Source of the DNA: Clostridia bacterium
GTDB lineage: Bacteria; Bacillota; Clostridia; Lachnospirales; Lachnospiraceae
Length of the DNA: 44,909 nucleotides
NCBI GenBank assembly: GCA_910576325.1
Contig: CAJTIM010000031.1
Coordinates: forward strand, 1 to 44,909
Direction of reading: 5' to 3'
Under the pieces are notes generated by a model, which made no database searches, had not been told where the DNA came from, and saw nothing but the letters and a program-made list of their open reading frames with translations. The position numbers and the translations under genes were made by a program. Shown in pieces: positions 39,323 to 44,909 of the stretch (positions are counted from its first letter, which is position 1; each line of letters starts with the position of its first letter).

Positions 39323-40699
39323 ATGAAAAAAGAAGTACATGTAGATGAAAGACTGGAAAAGCTGGTAGAATACAGTATGCGTTCCGGTCAGATTGACGGC
39401 AAGCTTTATGAAGAGTACGATGTAAAAAGGGGCCTTCGTGATTCCTCGGGAAAAGGCGTTCTCACCGGCCTTACGGAGATTTCGGACGTGGTTTCCTTCG
39501 GCTATGTGGAGGGAGAAAAAGTCCCCATTGACGGCGAGCTTTATTTCCAGGGCGTAAATGTCCGGGATTTGGTAAAGGGCTTCGCCAACCGCCGCTTTGC
39601 CTTTGAGGAATCCACCTACCTTTTGCTGTTCGGCAAGCTGCCTACGGAGGAGCAGCTCAAAGAGTTTATTGAAATCCTGGGAGAATTTCGCAGCCTGCCG
39701 GATACCTTTGTCCGGGATGTGGTAATGAAGGCTCCCAGCTCCAATATGATGAACACCCTGCAAAAATGCGTGCTGACCCTCTATTCCTACGACGAGAACC
39801 CGGAGGACATTTCCATTGCAAACGTACTGCGGCAGTCCTTAAGGCTGATTGCCCAGTTCCCCCTGTTCTGCGTCTACGGTTATCACGCCTACCGCCATTA
39901 CCACCTGGACAAGAGCCTGATTATCCGCAATCCCAAGCCGGAGCTTTCCACGGCAGAAAATATCCTGCGCCTTCTTCGCAAGGACGGCACTTATACGGAG
40001 CTTGAGGCAAAAGTACTGGATGTGGCTCTGGTGCTTCACGCGGAGCACGGCGGCGGCAACAACTCTACCTTTACCACCCATGTGGTTTCCTCCACCGGAA
40101 CGGATACCTATTCCACAGTAGCGGCGTCCTTAGGCTCCCTTAAGGGTCCCAAGCACGGCGGCGCCAACCTGAAGGTTCAGGAAATGTTCCGTGACATCAA
40201 GGCCCATGTGTCAAACTGGAAGGATGAGGAGGCTCTCCGCGCTTATCTGATACGGATTCTCAGAAAAGAAGCCTTTGACAAGGCCGGACTGATCTATGGA
40301 ATCGGCCATGCCGTTTATACGGAATCCGATCCCAGGGCCGTGATTTTAAAGGAGTATGCGAGAAAGCTTTCCGAGGAAAAGGGCCTGACCCGGGAATTTG
40401 AGCTGTACGAGCGCGTGGAGCGCCTTGGCGGAGAGTGCTTAATGTCGGGACGGAAGCTCTTAAAGCCTGTCTGCGCCAATGTGGACTTTTACAGCGGCTT
40501 TGTCTACAGTATGCTTGGACTTCCGGCGGAGCTGTTTACGCCTATTTTTGCCATTTCCCGTATCTCCGGCTGGAGCGCCCACCGTATCGAAGAGCTGGCA
40601 AATGCGGGCAAGATTGTCCGTCCGGCTTACAAGTATGTGGGGCATCATGTGGATTATGAGGAATTGGAGGAGCGGAAGCTTTCTTCCATTCAAAAATGA
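39323..40699 (+). CDS. Citrate (Si)-synthase / 2-methylcitrate synthase family
   Basis: The 458-residue product shows citrate synthase motifs: LHAEHGGGNNSTFTTHVVSS (catalytic His), LGSLKGPKHGGAN (second His), and GIGHAVYTESDPRA with the catalytic Asp region. It joins acetyl-CoA to oxaloacetate. The N-terminal 60 residues are longer than the shortest bacterial forms, as in other Clostridia. The start lies behind CGGAATAGGAG, resembling the end of the ATPase-operon linker. No other cycle genes are adjacent. Confidence 0.9.
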   Translation: MKKEVHVDERLEKLVEYSMRSGQIDGKLYEEYDVKRGLRDSSGKGVLTGLTEISDVVSFGYVEGEKVPIDGELYFQGVNVRDLVKGFANRRFAFEESTYLLLFGKLPTEEQLKEFIEILGEFRSLPDTFVRDVVMKAPSSNMMNTLQKCVLTLYSYDENPEDISIANVLRQSLRLIAQFPLFCVYGYHAYRHYHLDKSLIIRNPKPELSTAENILRLLRKDGTYTELEAKVLDVALVLHAEHGGGNNSTFTTHVVSSTGTDTYSTVAASLGSLKGPKHGGANLKVQEMFRDIKAHVSNWKDEEALRAYLIRILRKEAFDKAGLIYGIGHAVYTESDPRAVILKEYARKLSEEKGLTREFELYERVERLGGECLMSGRKLLKPVCANVDFYSGFVYSMLGLPAELFTPIFAISRISGWSAHRIEELANAGKIVRPAYKYVGHHVDYEELEERKLSSIQK

Positions 40700-40740
40700 G
40701 ATTCGGGATCTGAATCCCTTGTCCGCTGAGGGGAACTTCA

Positions 40741-40860
40741 ATGGAAGCTCTGGTGCGGACGGTATTTGAAAAAGAAAATCCGGCGGAATTGGAAAAATTA
40801 TGCATATACCCCGCGGATGACAGAGGTTTACTATCTGCCCATTCGAAATCTTGCGGATAA
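40741..40860 (+). CDS. Possible 39-residue small protein
   Basis: GAGGGG lies eight bases before the ATG. The product starts MEALVRTVFEKENPAELEKL and has no known motif. A second short frame, 40817-40939 (40 residues, starting MTEVYYLPIRNLADKLDGLS), overlaps it and ends before the hairpin of the carboxypeptidase gene. The two might be halves of one gene split by a frameshift. I see no homologue by eye, so either may be chance. Confidence 0.3.
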   Translation: MEALVRTVFEKENPAELEKLCIYPADDRGLLSAHSKSCG

Positions 40861-41003
40861 GCTTGACGGCCTGTCAGACGAAGCATATGATGCCATGAGG
40901 GAGCACGGCTCGCTGATTTGGAGCGGGATGTCGGTTTGAGCGCCGGGCTGAAAAGGAAATGAAATCGATTCGCGGAAGTGTTTCCACAAAAATGACATAT
41001 TTT

Positions 41004-41049
41004 CCCCTTCTATTACATTACTAATAGTAATGGCAATAAATAGAAGGGG
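41004..41049 (+). promoter_or_regulatory. Hairpin covering the carboxypeptidase ribosome site
   Basis: CCCCTTCTATT (41004-41014) pairs perfectly with AATAGAAGGGG (41039-41049), which is the ribosome site of the next gene. An inner CATTACT-AAT-AGTAATG hairpin (41016-41032) closes the loop. While folded, the AAGGGG would be hidden. Confidence 0.7.
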
Positions 41050-41055
41050 AATTTT

Positions 41056-42561
41056 ATGAAGAAGGTTTGTATTTTCCTGCTTGTTTTCTGCCTTGGCTTC
41101 CGGTCGCCGGCGCTTCTTGTGCAGGCATCGGGAGGGGAGACGGAGGAGGGAAGCCAGGCTCAGAACTATATGCCGCCGGCCGAAGTTCAGGAGCAAAATG
41201 AGAACTCAAATCCGGCTGAAGCGCAGGAAGAAAGCGGCGGAAGCGCACCCGCAGCACAGACAAAAGACCAGGAACGCAAAACAGAGGAAATAGCCGCGGA
41301 GGGCCGGAGCGCGGATCAGGAGCTTCCCGAGAAGGCGGCTCCGGGGGAAAAGCTGCCGGGGAAGGAGGTAGCGGAATCCATATTGGGTAAAATCGCTCAG
41401 TCCGGGCAGGCTGCCGGAGAATCGGCCGCGGAGACAGCCGGTGAAGATCCGGGGGATGAGGCAGCGCCGGCCGCCGGGGACAGCATTGGAATCAGCGCGC
41501 CCTCTGCGGTTCTTATGGAGGCTTCTACGGGAACCGTGGTTTTGGAGAAAAATTCCCATGAGAAGCTTCCGCCGGCCAGTGTGACGAAGATAATGACACT
41601 TCTGCTGATCTTCGACGCCATTTCTCAGGGGAAGATTAAGCTGGAGGATACGGTGACAACCTCCACCTATGCGGCTTCTATGGGTGGCTCCCAGGTCTTT
41701 TTAGAGGAGGGGGAGACTCAGAGTGTGGATACGATGATCAAGTGCATTTCCGTAGCCTCTGCGAATGACGCCTCCGTAGCAATGGCGGAGTACATCGCCG
41801 GAACGGAAGAGCTTTTTGTGGAAATGATGAACAATCGGGCGAAAGAGCTTGGCATGAAGGACACTCACTTTGTCAACTGCTGCGGTCTGGACGTGGACGG
41901 CCATGTGACTACGGCCTACGATATTGCCCTGATGTCCCGGGAATTGATTACTAAATATCCCCAGATACATAATTACTCCACAATCTGGATGGAAAATATC
42001 ACCCATACGACCAAACGCGGAACGGAGGAGTTCGGCCTTGCCAATACCAACAAGCTGATCCGCCAGTATCCCTATGCCACAGGCTTAAAGACCGGCTCTA
42101 CCAGCCTTGCGAAATACTGCGTGTCGGCAACGGCGGAGAAGGACGGCATTGAAATGATTGCCGTGATCATGGCGGCTCCCGACCCCAAAGGGCGCTTTGC
42201 GGATGCAACGGCGCTTCTGAATTACGGCTATGCCAAATGCAGTCTCTACCAGGATCTGGAGGAGCAGCCCGATGTGGTGGTTCCCATTCGCTTCGGTGTG
42301 AAAGAGGAGGTAAAGGGAACCTATGACGGGACATTTGCCTATCTCAGCACGACAGGAGAGGATTTGACCGCCATTGAAAAGAAATGGCTCTGCGTCAAGG
42401 AACTGACCGCCCCCGTACAGGAAGGGCAGGAAATCGGGAAGCTTACCTATATGCTGGGGGATAAGGAATTGGGGAGCATTTCCATTGTTGCTTCGGAGGC
42501 TGTGGAGAAGGCAGGGTACAATGAGTATTTGAAGCGGACCTTTGATTATATGCTTCTGTAA
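41056..42561 (+). CDS. D-alanyl-D-alanine carboxypeptidase (S11, DacF/PBP5 type)
   Basis: The 501-residue product has a signal peptide (KKVCIFLLVFCLGF to QASG), then about 125 residues of Glu/Ala/Pro/Gly-rich linker, and an S11 domain with SVTK (SxxK) in PPASVTKIMTLLLIFD, SANDASVAMAEYIAG (SxN) and LKTGSTSLAKYC (KTG). A C-terminal PBP5-like domain and a hydrophobic end (YLKRTFDYMLL) follow. It trims the terminal D-Ala from peptidoglycan. The linker is unusually long for the family. AAGGGG before the ATG lies in a hairpin. Confidence 0.92.
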   Translation: MKKVCIFLLVFCLGFRSPALLVQASGGETEEGSQAQNYMPPAEVQEQNENSNPAEAQEESGGSAPAAQTKDQERKTEEIAAEGRSADQELPEKAAPGEKLPGKEVAESILGKIAQSGQAAGESAAETAGEDPGDEAAPAAGDSIGISAPSAVLMEASTGTVVLEKNSHEKLPPASVTKIMTLLLIFDAISQGKIKLEDTVTTSTYAASMGGSQVFLEEGETQSVDTMIKCISVASANDASVAMAEYIAGTEELFVEMMNNRAKELGMKDTHFVNCCGLDVDGHVTTAYDIALMSRELITKYPQIHNYSTIWMENITHTTKRGTEEFGLANTNKLIRQYPYATGLKTGSTSLAKYCVSATAEKDGIEMIAVIMAAPDPKGRFADATALLNYGYAKCSLYQDLEEQPDVVVPIRFGVKEEVKGTYDGTFAYLSTTGEDLTAIEKKWLCVKELTAPVQEGQEIGKLTYMLGDKELGSISIVASEAVEKAGYNEYLKRTFDYMLL

Positions 42562-42574
42562 AAGAGACTTCATG

Positions 42575-42740
42575 CTAGTAGTCCGTATCGGAAATCCTTG
42601 TGCATATTTCCGGTCTATTTCTCCGATAGCACAGGTCAAAAAGCCTCGCCGTAGCACCACTACGTCTGCGTTTTTTGACCTGCACTCTCGGAAAAATATC
42701 CTCAGAAATATGCACAAGGATTTCCAGTACGGACTACTAG
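42575..42740. repeat. 166-bp long imperfect palindrome
   Basis: CTAGTAGTCCGTA at 42575 pairs with the complement ending at 42740, and the arms keep pairing for about 70 bases, including GGAAATCCTTGTGCATATTT and CAGGTCAAAAA. A central CGTAG-CACCA-CTACG hairpin forms the tip. Mismatches are grouped in the mid-arm. It follows the carboxypeptidase gene by 14 bases and has the same style as the palindrome at 1393-1613, though the sequence differs. Confidence 0.85.
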
Positions 42741-42783
42741 AATTGATTCAAGCGGATATATGGAATAGAATACGTTTTTATGA

Positions 42784-42824
42784 AACGCTCAGATGCACAT
42801 GACATACATCTGAGCGTTATTTTT
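42784..42824 (+). terminator. Rho-independent terminator
   Basis: AACGCTCAGATG (42784-42795) pairs with CATCTGAGCGTT (42807-42818), followed by ATTTTT. It ends the carboxypeptidase transcript downstream of the palindrome. From here to 43082 I see no gene; CGTAAGCTTACG, a perfect 12-base palindrome near 43046, may be an operator. Confidence 0.85.
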
Positions 42825-43082
42825 GCTGATATATTCTAAAAATAAATACCAAGGCAGAGAATATGAGCCGTCCCTTCGGTTCTGGCGGCTTGCTGAAGGC
42901 GCAAAGCTTTTCCCTGACAAAAATCAGAAAATATTAAAAAAATTGCAAAAACCGTAAGATTTCCCATTTTTAAAACGAAGTATAAGGTGAAGGGGCGGGA
43001 AAAAGCAATGATGTTCAACCCCAAAGGCGCAGCGGACGGGCGCCGCGTAAGCTTACGGAATTTCATTTTGAGGTAACTGTAT

Positions 43083-43634
43083 ATGAAAGCAAATGAAAAT
43101 AATTTTATTGATTTGATCAAAAAGCAAAAGGAGGAGGGCATCCTCTACGTCATAGAAACCTACGGAGGCCTGCTTCATTCCATTGTGAGGAAGCGCCTGT
43201 TTAATGCTCCCGACCGGATAGAGGAATGTATGAATGATATTTTCCTGGGCATCTGGCAGAATATCGACAGCTATGATGAGACAAAAGGGAGCTTTGAGGG
43301 CTGGGCGGCCGGAGTAGCGCGTCTGGAGGCCATTGATGCCTTACGCAGGCTGAGCCGGGAATTTACCACCGTTCCCATTGAAGAAATGGAGATTCCTCAG
43401 GAGGACCCCTCTTTCCGTAAGCTTACTGAACAGGAGCTTTCAAGAGAAACAGAGGAGATTTTAGGATGCTTAAAGCCCAAGGATCAGGAGCTGTTCCGGC
43501 GGATTTTCATAGAAGAGGAGGAGCCGGAGGAAGCAGGAGAGGCCCTCGGCATCAGCAGAGACAATGTATATGTACGGATATTTCGCGGAAAGCAGAAAAT
43601 CCGCAGCAAATTCGGAGAAAGGAAGAGGGCATAA
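43083..43634 (+). CDS. ECF-type sigma factor
   Basis: The 183-residue product has region 2 (ETYGGLLHSIVRKRLFNAPD, MNDIFLGIWQNIDSYDETKG, FEGWAAGVARLEAIDALRRL) and region 4 (LGCLKPKDQELFRRIFIEEE, EAGEALGISRDNVYVRIFRG). ECF factors are usually held inactive by a co-transcribed partner, and the next gene, two bases later, encodes a membrane DUF4179 protein. TGAGGT lies eight bases before the ATG. Confidence 0.9.
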   Translation: MKANENNFIDLIKKQKEEGILYVIETYGGLLHSIVRKRLFNAPDRIEECMNDIFLGIWQNIDSYDETKGSFEGWAAGVARLEAIDALRRLSREFTTVPIEEMEIPQEDPSFRKLTEQELSRETEEILGCLKPKDQELFRRIFIEEEEPEEAGEALGISRDNVYVRIFRGKQKIRSKFGERKRA

Positions 43635-43636
43635 AT

Positions 43637-44689
43637 ATGAACAGGGAAGCCTACAAACTGGCAAATGAGATAAAAACAGAGCTTGGAGCGCCTGAAGACT
43701 ACCTGGCAGAGTGCCCCAGTGATGTGGAAATGAAAAGATATCAGAAGAATGTTTTAAATGAGATTCGAAAAGAAAAACGGACAAAGAAGGGAATTTTTCG
43801 CCGGGTATCCGTGGCAGCCTGTGCCGCACTGATTCTGACAGTCGGAACAGTGGCTTTCGGAGATGAAGTGCATGCGGCCATCAAGCAGATTGGATGGAGC
43901 ATTGGCAATGCCCTTGGGCTCTCCGGGGAGCTTTCCGACTACAAGGAGGTAATCAATACTCCCATGGCGGATAAGGGATATGTGATAACGCTTCAGGAGG
44001 CGGTGGTTTCCGAAGGTAAGCTGGTGATCAATTATACCCTTCAGCGTGAGGACGGTCAGCCGATGGAAGAGTATCTGACGCCGGACGGAGCATTGTATGT
44101 CAACGGAGATAATTTCAAGGTTTCAGCAGGGGGAAGCGCAGGCTTTCTGGACGAAGAGCAGAGGGTCTTGGGTGTGGTTGCGGAATACAATTTGTTAGAC
44201 ACAGGCATTGATTCTTCTCAGGAAAATGATTATCGGATCGTATTTCATGAGCTTGGATTACAGAATGGCGTAAAAGGAAAATGGGAATTCGCTTTCCGGG
44301 CGGACGGTGCGGATTTGATTGCCGATACGGTGCGGGTTGCCATAGAAAAGGAATTTGAGCTTCCGGATGGAGTGAAGGTTACGCTTAAGGAGCTTACGGC
44401 CAATGATCTGGAGCAGAGAATTTCCTATGAGATTTCCGGGCCGACCAATTATATTTTAATGATAAAAGCGGAGGACACGGCTGGCCGTCAGGTGGAATTC
44501 GGCGTACGTACCCAGGATCAGAAATCGGGTTATATGCAGAATGAGGAAGTGATTGACGACGGCAGACTGGATATGGATGCCGGAAGTGCGGCCATGACCC
44601 TGTATGCGGTGCAGCTCCCGGAGGAGGACGGCCGGATAAGTGATGATTATGTGCAGGTTGGTGAGGGGTTTGAGCTGGAATTAAAATAA
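43637..44689 (+). CDS. DUF4179-type membrane protein, likely anti-sigma factor
   Basis: The 350-residue product has a cytoplasmic N-terminal part of about 55 residues, a single membrane helix (VSVAACAALILTVGTVAFG) and an extracellular beta-rich DUF4179/DUF5643-type region (from about residue 80). This is the usual partner layout for clostridial ECF sigma factors: the inner part would bind the sigma factor and the outer part would sense a wall or peptide stress. The outer region resembles the sensor end of the M56 protease at 10402. The ATG follows GGAAGAGGG. Confidence 0.8.
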   Translation: MNREAYKLANEIKTELGAPEDYLAECPSDVEMKRYQKNVLNEIRKEKRTKKGIFRRVSVAACAALILTVGTVAFGDEVHAAIKQIGWSIGNALGLSGELSDYKEVINTPMADKGYVITLQEAVVSEGKLVINYTLQREDGQPMEEYLTPDGALYVNGDNFKVSAGGSAGFLDEEQRVLGVVAEYNLLDTGIDSSQENDYRIVFHELGLQNGVKGKWEFAFRADGADLIADTVRVAIEKEFELPDGVKVTLKELTANDLEQRISYEISGPTNYILMIKAEDTAGRQVEFGVRTQDQKSGYMQNEEVIDDGRLDMDAGSAAMTLYAVQLPEEDGRISDDYVQVGEGFELELK

Positions 44690-44698
44690 ATAAGCGGT

Positions 44699-44738
44699 AA
44701 AACAGCCAAGGACAGATTTACCTGGACTTGGCTGTTTT
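44699..44738. terminator. Two-way terminator at the end of the sigma operon
   Basis: AAAACAGCCAAG (44699-44710) pairs perfectly with CTTGGCTGTTTT (44727-44738). A and T runs on both sides let it serve either strand. Confidence 0.85.
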
Positions 44739-44752
44739 ATGTAATATTATTC

Positions 44753-44909
44753 GAATCTTTCCGAAGTTAGTTGATTTTGCGTTTTAACTCAAGCCGCAAC
44801 AGTTTCCCTTTCAGCAACTCAAAACTGTTGCGGCCATACATGATCCTTTTGACAACTTTCAGCTTGTTCACGCTTCCTTCTGCCAGTCCATTATTGTAAT
44901 CAAGACGAA
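44753..44909 (-). mobile_element. End of an ISL3-family insertion sequence (second, inverted copy)
   Basis: The reverse complement equals bases 13-169 without a mismatch. Beyond GAATCTTT at 44753 the similarity to the left copy ends, marking the IS terminus. The copy continues past the window edge. Confidence 0.8.
44767..44909 (-). CDS. ISL3-family transposase, C-terminal fragment (cut by window edge)
   Basis: The minus-strand frame encodes the final 46 or so residues of the same transposase as at 1-155, ending in TAA at 44769-44767. The gene points toward the sigma operon. Its start and catalytic core are outside the window. Confidence 0.85.
   Translation of the reverse strand, partial: RLDYNNGLAEGSVNKLKVVKRIMYGRNSFELLKGKLLRLELKRKIN

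Noticed and set aside
42542..42802. 86-residue frame across the second palindrome
   Set aside because: It starts inside the carboxypeptidase gene and crosses both palindrome arms; the composition is not protein-like.

Overview
The window looks like a chromosomal contig from an anaerobic, low-to-mid GC Firmicute of the Clostridia, probably Lachnospiraceae. This rests on a V/A-type ATPase operon, strong AGGAGG ribosome sites, near-consensus sigma-A promoters, an ECF sigma factor paired with a DUF4179-type partner, and a Tn916-family integration module. Both window ends lie in the same ISL3-family transposase, as inverted and identical copies (13-169 and 44753-44909). That is what an assembly broken at a repeated IS would give.

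Layout. 1-9240 holds host genes: an SH3/NlpC-P60 wall hydrolase, a MerR regulator convergent with a MATE pump, hflK-hflC, and alaS. 9260-12500 holds an unidentified protein, a BlaI/BlaR1-type pair without a beta-lactamase, and rpsU. 12600-22030 is a nine-gene V-type ATPase operon (H-C-I-K-F-E-A-B-D). 22237-24379 carries an EcsC-like gene and an AlbA_2 (Schlafen-type) gene in AT-richer DNA. About 24400-38560 is the wreck of a Tn916/Tn1549-like integrative element. It keeps a left-end small gene, a parA cut by an IS21-family element, an XRE-cupin/MBL/YbaK module, a frameshifted XRE repressor, a two-component/ABC immunity module, Cys-rich KTR and GNAT genes, a sigma factor, MazF, Xis and Int. The conjugation genes are missing. 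38800-44700 returns to host genes: a divergent PAP2 protein, citrate synthase, a D,D-carboxypeptidase, and an ECF sigma factor with a DUF4179 protein.

The most unusual signal is in the ATPase operon. Two arrays of about 108-109 bp tandem units, one ahead of the first gene and one between subunits A and B, belong to a single family. They share the linker GGAACTGGAAT and an inner core, while their 20-bp stems differ in sequence. All eight differing outer-stem positions keep pairing (seven two-sided changes and one wobble), and three more two-sided changes lie in an inner stem. This is strong evidence for a conserved RNA or DNA hairpin that ends exactly at a ribosome-binding site. A second repeat family (GTCGC-GCA-GCGAC) sits ahead of subunits I and D. 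I do not recognise either as a named family.

Other structured DNA includes two long imperfect palindromes (221 and 166 bp) downstream of the two cell-wall genes, a possible RNA switch ahead of mazF, and a hairpin that buries the ribosome site of the carboxypeptidase gene.
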